Positions 37,746 through 46,961 are shown, counted from the first letter of the stretch. The stretch: DNA of 64,000 nucleotides from Euglena gracilis (GCA_039621445.1 CP154954.1:16832589-16896588); one strand, 5' to 3'. Notes: generated by a model not told the origin, from the letters alone. Numbers and translations are program-made.

Positions 37746-38373
37746 TGGGTTAAAGGAAAGGTTAAGGTTCGGGTAAGACTGTTCGGCTGAAATCAGGTAC
37801 AAATTAGGTGGAAATTACGACCTGGGGGAGCGCTTGGTGATGAGATTAGACCGGGATGGGCAAGCTGGCAGGTCATGTCACAAATTTCGGCAGGCCAGAT
37901 GCTAAATAGATCGAAAAGCCCAAAATGGTGATCAGAGTCAATCTTGGAGACACTTTTTGCACGTTGGGGAGGGGGTGAATACCTGGGGGGGAAATATTTA
38001 CTCCTGGGGGAGGCATCTGAGGGCACAAATAGCACTGACTACATGCAGCCGCTGTAAATTAAACCCAAACACGGCAGGCATAACTGAATCCTTCCCTGGA
38101 AAACCGTTTGGGTGCCTGGCTGTGTCATCCTCGCTTTCCTTTGAAGTCAATGAAAGGTGGCTGGCTGGGATTCTGCCACCGGAGGGGCACGCCGGTCAAT
38201 GCCCAATGTGCGCCACCGCCGTGTGTGCGGCATCGCCGAAGCGCACCGGAACTGCACTCCAGTTCCAGCCCAGGAACGCTCGTCCAACACGTGTGTTCCG
38301 GTGCCGGAACACACGTCCACGGCCGGTGGCCGACTCGCCACCAGGCTGTTTTTTTACCCCCCCCCGTGGGAGA
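37746..38373. other. Unique DNA, no gene recognised
   Basis: Short frames on both strands only. The segment 38140-38345 has a long open plus frame rich in Arg/Pro/Cys that continues into element C. I do not consider it coding. Confidence 0.45.
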
Positions 38374-39239
38374 GGGGGGGTCCGGAGTGCCTTGGGGTGC
38401 CTGCCCAGGCACCCGGGGGGGGGGGGTGGGGGGGCTTTTGGCCTGTGCCCAGGCACACTCCTTTGAAAATAGGCCATTTTTGGATCCCCGGCGCCTTTGG
38501 CACCAGGGTCTGCTAGGGCACTTTTGGCCATGTGCCCTACCCCCCCCGGCAGGGCAGAACGGGAAGGCCTGGTGGGGAGGGGGGTCGACCCCCCACCCGG
38601 GAGGGGGGGGGGGGGGTCGACACCCCCCCCCCACCCACCACAGCATTTTCACCAATTTCGGGAAAACAGGGATTTTGGCCAGAAAAAATTTGAATCTTTT
38701 TTTTTGGAAAAAATGAACCCAAAAAACACATGATTTTTTGATGGAAACCCACATTTTTCACAAAAAAAATCTCAAAAATTTCAGGGTTAAAAATTGGTAG
38801 TTTTCAGGAGGGGGTGAAAAAAAAAAAACGAACGTCAAAGAAGTGGACCAAATTTTGGCATAATCAAATTTTACTGACATTTTTCTCTTATTTTTTTGGA
38901 CTTTCAATGGCACTTTTTGCTTCAAAAACCTCTCAAAATCAAAATTTTGAGAAAATGTTGAATTTTTGGAAGGTGTGAAAAAATGGGGTTTTGGGGGGGG
39001 GGCCCTATACGGGTTCCAAAATGGGTCAAAATAACACCTGGCGCCGAAAGCACCGGAAAAAAATTTTCGGGTCCAAGAATTGGTGCTCCCGGAAGTACGG
39101 GAAGAGGTGGTGGGGGGGGTCGACCCCCCCACCCACCACCCTGGCTGTTTGGCCGCTTCCCGTTCTGCCCTGCCCCCGGGGGGGGGGGGGTCGGATCAGG
39201 AGTGCCTTGGAGTGCCCGCCCAGGCAGGCACCCCCCCCC
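38374..39239. mobile_element. Element C, first copy, split by an element A insertion
   Basis: The left part (38374-38546) holds GGAGTGCCTTGGGGTGCC, the word TTTGAAAATAGGCCATTTTT, GGCGCCTTTGGCACC and GGCACTTTTGGCCATGTG. The right part (39177-39239) holds GGAGTGCCTTGGAGTGCCC and CCCAGGCAGGCACC. At 55683-55920 the same two parts are contiguous across a C-tract/G-tract junction. The intervening 630 bp here are element A. Confidence 0.8.
38547..39176 (+). mobile_element. Element A, first copy (about 630 bp, inverted termini)
   Basis: Starts with GGCAGGGCAGAACGGGAA and ends with TTCCCGTTCTGCCCTGCC, exact inverted complements over 18 bp. Internal landmarks are two GGGTCGACCCC-type tract palindromes, an AT-rich core with GGAAACCCACATTTTTCAC, TCAAAATTTTGAGAAAATG, then CCCTATACGGGTTCC and GGCGCCGAAAGCACCGG. 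It is inserted inside element C. No transposase is encoded. Target duplication cannot be read because the junctions are C/G-tracts. Confidence 0.8.
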
Positions 39240-39596
39240 CGGGTGGGGTTGGCACCCGACTAAAATACGGCCTGCTCGCCACGGGGGGGGGGGGGGGCAC
39301 AGGGGGGGCGGGGTGCTGGCAGAGAATACCCTGGGTCTGGGTGGCCGGCATTGGGTGGCAGTGGGTTTGCCAGCCACGTCCTCTTCCACACCAGGCACCC
39401 TCCGGCCATACAGGAAGGGGTCGAAACGCCACCAAAAATCCACTTAGTGACACCCAAAGGGCACTTCTTCCCCAAACCCACCGACCCACCCGTACAGTAC
39501 ACCGGGGGGGGGGGGGTCGACCCACCAACCCACCAAAAATCCACCAAAAATCCTGGAAAGAACTCTTGTCTGCTGAGCTGGACTGACACACCCACC
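39240..39596. other. Spacer with G-tracts, no gene recognised
   Basis: Contains G-runs at 39282-39298 and 39505-39517 and otherwise unique sequence. Open frames are Pro/Gly-rich by composition. Confidence 0.5.
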
Positions 39597-39930
39597 CAGG
39601 GTTTGAAGGGCAGGTGGGGGGGATCGGACCACCCATCCATGGTCCAGCAGGGCAGCGGGTGGGGGGACACTTCGTCCATGGTCCAGGTGGCTGATTTTCG
39701 GCCCGGTGCAAAGCGGCGGGCAGAAAATTGCCCCAAAGCCGGCCAAAAGTGCCATTTTGGGCACTGTTAGGTAAAAATGCCTAAAATTTACGGAAAGAAA
39801 AATGAAAAAAATGACCTTTTTAGGGGCCCCGGGTACCCCCCTGAGTCGAGGGGAGCCCCCCTCCAGTCCAGGGAGGGTGGGGGGTACACCCCCACCTTAC
39901 GCCGCCAACTCTCATTATATCGAACCCCTG
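39597..39930 (+). mobile_element. Diverged MITE family hAT1 copy
   Basis: Left end CAGGGTTTGAAGGGCAGG and right end ATTATATCGAACCCCTG correspond to the hAT1 termini. The interior keeps TTTTCGGCCCGGTGCAAAGC and AAAGTGCCATTTTGGGCAC. The flanking octamers CACCCACC and ACCCCAAC agree at only five positions, so this is an older copy or one rearranged at an end. Confidence 0.7.
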
Positions 39931-39973
39931 ACCCCAACCCAAATCCACACTCCCAGTCTCAAGAACCAAACGT

Positions 39974-40250
39974 CAAGGCGGTCCTGAACGTTAAAAAAAA
40001 TACACCCCACAACATTCAAAGAAAAGCTACAGAAAGAATGGCAGGAGAAAGCTGGCATTTTGTGGTCGCTATTGGGGGGGGGGGGTGATTCCTGGCATCC
40101 TTAGACCATCGTCCATCCAACAAAACATCAAAAAAATGTGTTTATCACCTTTTAAATTTCGCCCTTACCGGCCGTTGGCCAGCCCTTGGGCCTCTGTCCT
40201 GAGCAAAATAAAAAAGCACGTCCTGTCCTACCCACTTCAGGGGGACACAC
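39974..40250 (+). mobile_element. MITE family hAT2 copy with decayed right end
   Basis: Left end CAAGGCGGTCCTGAACG, G-tract, core GATTCCTGGCATCCTTAGAC then CATCGTCCATCC. The right part AAAATAAAAAAGCACGTCC followed by TGTCCTACC is a degenerate form of the AATAAAAAACTTTCCTGTCC terminus. No target duplication found. Confidence 0.6.
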
Positions 40251-40468
40251 CAGGGTTTAATGACTCCATGCACCGACCTGGGAGGCCGGGGGGGGGGGGG
40301 GGTCGGACCTGCACCATACAAGGGAAAATTATCAGGCGTCGAAAGATTTTTTCACGAAAAGGCCGGTCCCCTGAATAAACCCAACATCCGCCACGCATGG
40401 CATTCCTGGGGGCTGGCAAATTGCCTTGGGTGGGGGTCTTTCGGTGAGATTAACGGTGGCACCCATCC

Positions 40469-40884
40469 CAGGGTTCGATATAAGGACAGGTGGGGGGGGT
40501 GGTCCGGACCCCCCTGCGGGCCAGGGGGGGGGGCGCCTCCCCCCACTTAAACAGTTGCGCGGTCTGGGTGACCGAATTTCGGCCCGGCGCTTCGCGCCGG
40601 GCCGAAAATTTTTGACCCCCCAAAACAACCAAAAGTGCCATTTTGGGCACTCTTTGGGCAAAAATGTGCCAAAAATGCAAAAAAAATATTCGGCGCAAAG
40701 CGCCGGAGGAAAAAATTGACCCTTTTTGGGGGGGGGGTCCCGGGTGCCCCCCGAGGGTCGGTCCGGACCCCCCTGGCAGGTGGGGGGGGGGGTCCGGACC
40801 CCCCCTGCGGGCCAGGAGGGGGGGGGGGGGGGGGGGGACACCCCCCCACCTAAACCATGTACGCCCTCCTTATATCAAACCCTG
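40469..40884 (+). mobile_element. Intact non-autonomous hAT1 element with perfect 8-bp target duplication
   Basis: 416 bp. Ends are CAGGGTTCGATATAAGGA and TCCTTATATCAAACCCTG (inverted, one mismatch). The octamer ACCCATCC occurs immediately before (40461-40468) and after (40885-40892) the element. A CAGGG terminus plus an 8-bp duplication is the classical signature of hAT-superfamily transposons. Inside are three GGTCCGGACC tract palindromes, a 14-bp-stem hairpin around TTTCGGCCCGGCGC (40577-40607), and a second CGGCGC...GCGCCG hairpin near 40690. It has no coding capacity, so it would depend on a transposase elsewhere. Confidence 0.92.
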
Positions 40885-41019
40885 ACCCATCCACTCAAAC
40901 GGGGCACGATCCAAAAAAGTCAACACTGGCTTCCTGCTTGGGCCAAGAAAAAGCGATCGGCAACATTTCTTCCCGCCACCAAAAGAAAGGCAATGGTAAC
41001 ATTTTTCATATAGGAGCTC

Positions 41020-41500
41020 ACCACAGAGGATCAAATATTTCAGGAGGACAATAGCGAATCCCATACACGACCAGTTTGGAACGCTTAACTGGCAATCCAA
41101 CGGAGGGAACCCCAAATCCCTAAATTTACCATTTGTTTGTGCTTATTATTTTGGCAAAAAAGCCTCAAGAATGACAAAAAATCGAGTGAGACTTGGACCA
41201 GAAAAAACATTGGTTCGAAAGTGCAGCAGTTCATTTCATGCAGCTTTTCACACAAAAAGCTGCAAAAAGGAGAAAAAAAGCTGACAAGCACAAAACTACA
41301 TAAGGAATAAACCCCCCTAATGAGTGCGCAGTGGAAAAATGAAAAAGAGTGGTGGTAAATTATACAATTTGTGTTTTGCCCAAAGAAGTGCGGGGTCCGA
41401 AACTATGCATTTAAATGAAAGCACCCGTGCACATTTTGGGGGAGAGGTTACCATTTGACACAATAGAAACCCGACAATTTCATCGTTTGGTGCGGTGAGA
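41020..41500. other. Unique AT-rich DNA, no gene recognised
   Basis: Low-repeat sequence immediately upstream of the candidate two-exon gene. No clear TATA element or other promoter feature could be assigned. Confidence 0.45.
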
Positions 41501-41568
41501 TTAGATTGAATCCAAGGGCAAAGGGTGTAGTAAGGAGTTCTCCTGGCTGTAGATCAAATTTATTCCCG

Positions 41569-42106
41569 ATGGCACCCAAGTGGACAGACCCAGATCAAAC
41601 ATATAAAGTTGTTGATATATGGATGAGTGAACGGAGGGATGAAGAAACCGCTTTGGATTCGGAGCAGGAAGCTAAAGCAAAAGAGAAAACAAGGTGGGGA
41701 TATCTGCAGGTATGAAAAATCAAACTCTCCAAACACATCATTCCAGATATTCCAATGCAACGAAGGCATTACACACAAAGGCCGCGGTGGTTCGTCTGTT
41801 GTCTGATGCAAATCCATCATAAATCGCGAAACATGAAACGAGAGGTTTGACATGGCAAGCGATACGTGATACCAACCTCTCCCCGCACCCCAGGAAACTG
41901 CTCCCAGACAAATCAGCGAGTACAGAGGTCCTCGTGAAGGCAGGTCAACGATTATGGAACCAGAGAACAATATCTGGGGTCGAGGTCAGAGGAGGAAATT
42001 TGAAATTTTTTTCGACCCCCCGGCCGACACAAAATCCGAAAAAGCGATTGCTTTTGTGATACATCCCCCCCAAAAATATCCAATGGACTCCAAAATGTCA
42101 ATGTAG
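41569..42106 (+). CDS. Candidate two-exon gene, hydrophilic protein of unknown function
   Basis: Exon 1 runs from an ATG at 41569 to 41709. It encodes 47 mostly charged residues starting MAPKWTDPDQTYKVVDIWM and ending ...EKTRWGYLQ. It stops exactly at CTGCAG followed by GTATGA, a good donor. The 184-bp intron ends at CTCTCCCCGCACCCCAG (41893), a pyrimidine-rich acceptor. Exon 2 (41894-42106) continues in phase 0 for 70 codons, includes ...RRKFEIFFDPPADTKSEKA, and ends in TAG, giving 117 residues. Exon 2 has no ATG-started frame over 60 codons, so simple ORF scans miss it. The frame is also open upstream to 41506, and a TAG acceptor-like site precedes ATCAAATTTATTCCC at 41552, so exon 1 could be internal. 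Antisense frames are open too, so the coding strand is unproven. I recognise no domain. Confidence 0.35.
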
Positions 42107-42606
42107 ACGGTGCGGACAGGGGCTCTCATGGGCATGGGTTGTGTGTTCGCACTGCTTAAAACAAGCCAGATGGTCCGGACACCCCCCCCCCTGTTCATTG
42201 GGCAAGGCGGTTCATTGTACATGGTGGGGAGGTACAAAATACGGTGAAAGATGCTCGCGGTTCTTTTTCAACTTGGGAAAGGACCCATTTTCAACCAAAA
42301 ATAAACATGCAAAAACTCAGAAAATTGCTAGAGATACACAAAGAACGAGACAGATGAGGACTGGTCAGCGGGCAGAGGGCAGTTTCCCAGGGGGGGGGGG
42401 GGGCACTCCTGGGGGGGGGTCCAACTAAGAGGCTGAAAAATTTGGGCGAGCAGCAAAAAGGCTGTTGGTTAGACCCAGCCCTCTAGAAATCCTCGCAACA
42501 CCTCATCCTCCACACTGAATTGACATTGTAGAACTGCTTCTGGACCGCCATTCTGGTAAATGGTTTCTTAACAGTTTTCACTGGCAGACAGTGGCCGTTA
42601 ATTCTT
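42107..42606. other. Unique DNA with one G-tract cluster, no gene recognised
   Basis: Contains G-runs at 42390-42419 and a GGTCCGGACACCCC word at 42172. Nothing else is supported. Confidence 0.5.
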
Positions 42607-42612
42607 AATATA

Positions 42613-42695
<83 letters not shown>

Positions 42696-42720
42696 GTATA
42701 TATATATACATATATATACA

Positions 42721-42761
<41 letters not shown>

Positions 42762-43520
42762 GTATGTATGTATGTGTGTATGTATGTATGTATGTATGTA
42801 TGTATGTATGTATGTATGTATGTATGTATGTATGTATGTATGTATGTGTATGTCTGTATGTATGTATGTATGTATGTATGTATGTATGTATGTATGTATG
42901 TATGTATGTATGTATGTATGTATGTGTGTATGTATGTATGTATGTATGTATGTATGTATGTATGTATGTATGTATGTATGTAGTATGTATGTATGTATGT
43001 ATGTATGTTTGTATGTTTGTCTGTATGTATGTATGTATGTATGTATGTATGTATGTATGTATGTATGTATGTATGTATGTATGTATGTATGTATGTATGT
43101 ATGTATGTATGTATGTATGTATGTATGTATGTCTGTATGTATGTATGTATGTATGTATGTATGTATGTATGTATGTATGTATGTATGTATGTATGTATGT
43201 ATGTATGTATGTATGTATGTATGTATGTATGTATGTATGTATGTATGTATGTATGTATGTATGTATGTATGTATGTATGTATGTATGTATGTATGTATGT
43301 ATGTATGTATGTATGTATGTATGTATGTATGTATGTATGTATGTATGTATGTATGTATGTATGTATGTATGTATGTATGTATGTATGTATGTATGTATGT
43401 ATGTATGTATGTATGTATATACATATATATATATATGTATGTATGTATATATGTATATATATGTATATTCAGTATATATATTTCAGTATATATATACATA
43501 CATGCATACATATATATGGC
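42607..43520. repeat. (TA)n/(GTAT)n compound microsatellite
   Basis: AT-dinucleotide DNA with TATATG phasing (42607-42760), a nearly pure (GTAT)n array of about 650 bp (42761-43417), then AT-rich variants to 43520. Frames of up to 357 codons through it (Met-Tyr-Val-Cys or Ile-His-Thr-Tyr repeats) are artefacts. Confidence 0.98.
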
Positions 43521-43566
43521 AGCTAGACTTTACTTGGCCCCCCCGGGGGGTCCAAGTAAAGACTCC
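43518..43566 (+). mobile_element. Left-end fragment of a family E-like element
   Basis: GGCAGCTAGACTTTACTTGG, C-tract, G-tract, then TCCAAGTAAAGACTCC. This matches the terminal GGCAGC plus subterminal hairpin design of elements E1 (46962) and E2 (50960). The rest is absent and an hAT1 copy begins 17 bp later. Confidence 0.55.
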
Positions 43567-43582
43567 AGGGGGGGGGGTCCGG

Positions 43583-43925
43583 CAGGGTTCGATATAAGGA
43601 GAGGAGAGGAGGGGGGGGGGTGGTCCGGACCCCCCCCCCTGCGGGCCAGGAGGGGGGGGGGGGGGGGGGGGGCACCCCCCCCCACCTAAACAGTGGCGCG
43701 GTCAGGGTGACCGATTTTCGGCCCGGCGCAAAGCGCCGGGCCGGAAAATTTTGACCCCCCCAAAACGACCAAAAGTGCCATTTTGGGTACTTTTTGGGCA
43801 AAAATTGGCCAAAAATGCAAAAAAAAATTCGGCGCAAAGCGCCGGAGGAAAAAATTGACCCTTTTTGGGGGGGGTTTCCGGGTACCCCCCGAGGGTCGGT
43901 CCGGACCCCCCTTGCAGGTGGGGTT
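43583..43925 (+). mobile_element. Right-truncated MITE family hAT1 copy
   Basis: Begins CAGGGTTCGATATAAGGA and matches the hAT1 element collinearly, including the CGGCCCGGCGC-AAA-GCGCCGGGCCG hairpin (43720-43745) and AAAGTGCCATTTTGGG. It breaks within the GCAGGTGGGG tract at about 43921, where three GGGTTT units follow instead of the expected right end. The hairpin loop is AAA here, TTC in the copy at 40469 and TTT in the copy at 62211. Confidence 0.85.
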
Positions 43926-44069
43926 TGGGTTTGGGTTTGCTTTGCCCTGCTGAAGCGCAGTGCCCACGGTCAGCAGACCCAGCATGAGTGCCAGGCCAGC
44001 TTCCGTGGGGCACACCCTATTCCAAAAAAATATCCGAATTCCCCCACCGGCCGGACCCGGGGTATGTAC

Positions 44070-44320
<251 letters not shown>

Positions 44321-44389
44321 CCCGCCACATTCAATGAGAAATCCACATGGAAAAAAATGCCTGAAAAAAGTTTTTAAAAAAAGGCTACA

Positions 44390-44540
44390 AACGGCCAAAG
44401 ATGGTCAGAAGCGGACAAAGACGGACAAAAAAAAGGCCGAAGGTGGCCAAAAGTGGCCATGCGTGGTAAAAATTTTCAGTTAGACCCAGTTATGCCCAGT
44501 CGTGTCCAGTCACGCCCAGCCATTTTGAGGTATTTGATCG
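44390..44540. repeat. Short-period degenerate repeat (GGCCAAAGNTG / CCCAGTYNTG)
   Basis: Words of about 10-11 bp such as CGGACAAAGA, GGCCGAAGGT and GGCCAAAAGT repeat irregularly. Four CCCAGT units spaced 9-11 bp follow (GACCCAGTTATGCCCAGTCG and onward). It resembles the 60.6-60.96 kb region. Confidence 0.6.
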
Positions 44541-44547
44541 GGGGGGG

Positions 44548-45247
44548 GGGGGCAGAAGGGGAAGCCCTGGTGGGGGGGAGGGGGGGTCGACCCCCACCCT
44601 AACCCTAACCCTAACCCTAACCCTAACCCTAACCCTAACCCCCCCTCCTGAAAACTGCCAAATTTTAACCCTGAAATTTTTGAGATTTTTTTTGTGAAAA
44701 AATGTGGGTTTCCATCAAAAAAATCATGTATTTTCATTTTTCCAAAAAAAAATCAAAAATTTTCCGGCCAAAATCCTCGTTTTCCCGAAATTGGTGAAAA
44801 TGCTGTGGTGGGGGGGGTCAACCCACCTGGGTGAAGAAAATGAATGTCAAAAAAAAATTGGACCAAATTTTGGCGCATTCAAATTTTACTGACATTTTTT
44901 CTCTTTGAAATTCTTTGGACTTTCAGTGGCATGTTTTTCTTCAAAAACCTCTCAAAATAAAAATTTTGAGAAAATGTTGAATTTTTGGAAGGTGTGAAAA
45001 AAATGGGGTTTTGGGGGTCTTTGGGGGGGGCCCTATACGGGTCCCAAAATGGGTCCAAAAAAAAAACGCCCGCGCCGAAGGCGCCGGAAAAAAATTTTCG
45101 GGTCCAAAAACTGGTGCTCCCGGAAATACGGGAAGAGGTGGTGGGGGGGTCGACCCCCCCCCACCCACCATGCAGGGGGTGGGGGGGGGGGTCGACTCCC
45201 CACCACCACCACCCTGGCTGTTTGGCCGATTCCCGTTCTGCCCTGGG
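44548..45247 (+). mobile_element. Element A, second copy, with inverted internal segment and telomeric tract
   Basis: Begins GGCAGAAGGGGAAGCCCTGG and ends GATTCCCGTTCTGCCC. From 44823 onward it is collinear with the first copy (38820-39176). The segment 44643-44815, from CCCCTCCTGAAAACTGCC to GGTGAAAATGCTGTGGTGG, is the reverse complement of 38630-38815. A (CCCTAA)n tract sits at the left breakpoint. Other landmarks: CCCTATACGGGTCCC, the GGCGCCGAAGGCGCCGG-type hairpin and two GGTCGACC tract palindromes. Confidence 0.8.
44596..44642. repeat. Interstitial telomere-type repeat (CCCTAA)n
   Basis: About seven and a half perfect tandem CCCTAA units lie inside element A, between its left GGGTCGACCCC palindrome and the inverted internal segment. 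The matching position of the first A copy has a G-tract/C-tract palindrome instead. Confidence 0.95.
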
Positions 45248-45400
45248 GGGGGATGATTTCCGGCATCCGTGGACCGTCGACCATTCACAAAGACGGCCAA
45301 AAATGCAATTTGTTTCAGTTTTATAATTTTGAACCGCATTCGAACCCCAGACCGGCCGGCCCTGGGCACGGTGGTCCTTAAAAGAATCCCGTCCCTCATT
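45248..45400 (+). mobile_element. Left-truncated MITE family hAT2 copy
   Basis: Follows the right end of element A directly: GATGATTTCCGGCATCCG, TGGACCGTCGACCATTC, then CATTCGAACCCCAGACC, GGTCCTTAAAAGAATCCC and CATTGGACTGCC at the right end. The left terminus is missing. Confidence 0.6.
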
Positions 45401-45485
45401 GGACTGCCAAGGATGAGGATGCCCTTCCACACAGGCTTCCAGCCGGTTTGCCAGACTGTATTATATATTTTGTATTCCGAGCACA

Positions 45486-45836
45486 ATGAAAGGGTTTTCA
45501 AAAACAACAAAGCCCATGTGTGCAGCAGACGGGTGGACTGCCTGTCCCGAGCCACTGTACAGTGGGAGGGAGGGCATTTGGCACCAGGCATTGAGCGTAC
45601 GACGAGGCATCGCCAGCTTCCAAGTGACGCGGAAGAGGAAAATCCCGCCGATCTGGCTGGTCGCGAGATACGTCACGGCCAAAATTCAGACGGGCACAGG
45701 GGGCAGATGGCAAAGGTTCAACAACCTCGTCCGGGATGCAAACAAAACGCACATGGAACGCGGTGTGAAATCTCATTGGGACAACAGCCGGAAGTTTCCA
45801 TACCAGTTCTCGCTGTTCATTCTGGAAAGTCTCTAA
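45486..45836 (+). CDS. Candidate 116-residue ORF, unknown function
   Basis: ATG at 45486, TAA at 45836. After a less ordered N-terminus, residues from about 38 onward look like a folded domain: ...RRGIASFQVTRKRKIPPIW, then ...ARYVTAKIQTGTGGRW, ending ...SRKFPYQFSLFILESL. Third codon positions in that part are mostly G or C, which fits coding bias in a sequence whose neighbours are AT- and G-tract-rich. A second plus frame (to 45928) is also open and hydrophilic, so the frame is not certain. An AT-rich patch (TATTATATATTTTG, 45458) lies just upstream but cannot be called a promoter. No domain is recognised. It could be a transposon-captured or decaying gene piece. Confidence 0.35.
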   Translation: MKGFSKTTKPMCAADGWTACPEPLYSGREGIWHQALSVRRGIASFQVTRKRKIPPIWLVARYVTAKIQTGTGGRWQRFNNLVRDANKTHMERGVKSHWDNSRKFPYQFSLFILESL

Positions 45837-45960
45837 AGCAAAACGTCAGTGCTGGACAACAGAAAGAAGGAGAAAAGAGAACCGGCGGCTGTTGTACGTT
45901 CCTTTATGACACCCGCCCCGGCCTGTAAGGGAAGGAATGGTGAGGGGGGGAGGGGGTCGC

Positions 45961-46013
45961 CCCCCCCACCACCCATCGGGTTGCAGGGATTCCTGTGCAG
46001 CCCTGCAGCCGCC
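45961..46013. repeat. Short dispersed repeat K, copy 1
   Basis: ACCCATCGGGTTGCAGGG then ATTCCTGTGCAGCCCTGC follows a G/C-tract palindrome. Two further copies in the same context are at 52765-52820 and 58062-58110, sharing CATCCA-GGGTTTNGGGGAT and ACAGCCCT. Confidence 0.55.
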
Positions 46014-46117
46014 AACCAGGGGGGGGAGTGGGCCAGGGGGTTTCCTAACCTATGCATGAACGTCCAGTCCAGAATTCAATGTGTTTTCTGGCCAACCCGG
46101 TGTGTATGCCATGGGGG

Positions 46118-46172
46118 ATGGTGGCAGTTCAATAGCAGTTCAGTTGCAGTTCGGTGGCAGTTCAGGAACGTT
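46118..46172. repeat. Minisatellite GGCAGTTCAGT-type
   Basis: Five imperfect 10-12 bp units (GGCAGTTCAAT, AGCAGTTCAGT, TGCAGTTCGGT, GGCAGTTCAGG). Confidence 0.8.
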
Positions 46173-46609
46173 TGGGGTTTGGAAAAGGGGAAAGATGAAC
46201 CAATTTGAATAGGTCCCAGAATTTCCCTGCTGTCCGACCTTCCACGCTACCATAACCCAAATTTTGAGTTTGCTGAAATTGACAAAAGCACCGAAGGTTA
46301 AAAAAAAAAGAAGACGAAGCCCATTTGTACGATTTAATTTAACAACATTGGACATACCTTCACCTCCCAGAGGGTTAACCCCGAAAAACAAATAGGAAGG
46401 TGCAACCGCAACAGCAGGCTCCAAAGAGAAAGCACCCCACCTGAGCGTCCATTATCAGAGCGCCACTCCCTGGTAAACCAAGCAGCAATGTGGGTGACCA
46501 TTAAAAGAGGTGCGACACTTCCAGTTGTGATTTACCAAAATAAAAGCAAGGATTCCTCGTTCCAAAAAGGCCCATTCCACAATTCCAAAAAGGCTTTGTT
46601 TCATCACAA

Positions 46610-46825
46610 ATGAAAGAAATGTCCTTCAATATCTGCTACAAGTCCACTATAAGAGCACACAAACAGGGTACACACGTACGGGGGTGGGGGTCAGAAATAC
46701 TGAGGAAAAATGAACTAACACTTCCCGGGAGCTTCCTCAGAGATGGCAGAAAATCAGCGGGTCAAGGCTCGCTGATGGGATACTGGGATGAGGTGGGCTG
46801 GGATTTGTGGCACTTTGTGTTATAG
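46610..46825 (+). CDS. Candidate 71-residue ORF, unknown function
   Basis: ATG at 46610, TAG at 46825. The residues are mixed and not low-complexity, beginning MKEMSFNICYKSTIRAHKQ and ending ...GYWDEVGWDLWHFVL with four Trp. There is no recognisable domain, no clear splice junction and no start-site support. It sits in a stretch (46180-46960) with few repeats. I give it little weight. Confidence 0.2.
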   Translation: MKEMSFNICYKSTIRAHKQGTHVRGWGSEILRKNELTLPGSFLRDGRKSAGQGSLMGYWDEVGWDLWHFVL

Positions 46826-46961
46826 GAAGGCTGACTGAACCGTTGAGCAAGAGGTGCAAAAGAACCACTTTATTGTAACCCCATTTCCTGGGACGACCGA
46901 GGACAGCACACATGTGCATACATATATACATATGCGTATATGTATATATGTATGCTTATAT

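Noticed and set aside
38108-38754. ORFs of about 200 codons on both strands across elements C and A
   Set aside because: They run through G/C-tracts and transposon ends. Composition is Pro/Gly/Arg-rich and equally open antisense.
39589-39938. 8-bp target duplication for the hAT1 copy at 39597
   Set aside because: The flanking octamers CACCCACC and ACCCCAAC match at only five positions in C-rich DNA, which is not significant.
42483-43689. ORFs of 317-357 codons with Met-Tyr-Val-Cys or Ile-His-Thr-Tyr repeats
   Set aside because: Read-through of (GTAT)n and (TA)n microsatellite.
43905-43945. GGGTTT triplet repeat as a plant-type telomere
   Set aside because: Only three units at the broken end of an hAT1 copy. 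Too short to interpret.
44596-44642. Chromosome end (true telomere)
   Set aside because: Only about 47 bp, flanked on both sides by element A sequence, so it is interstitial.
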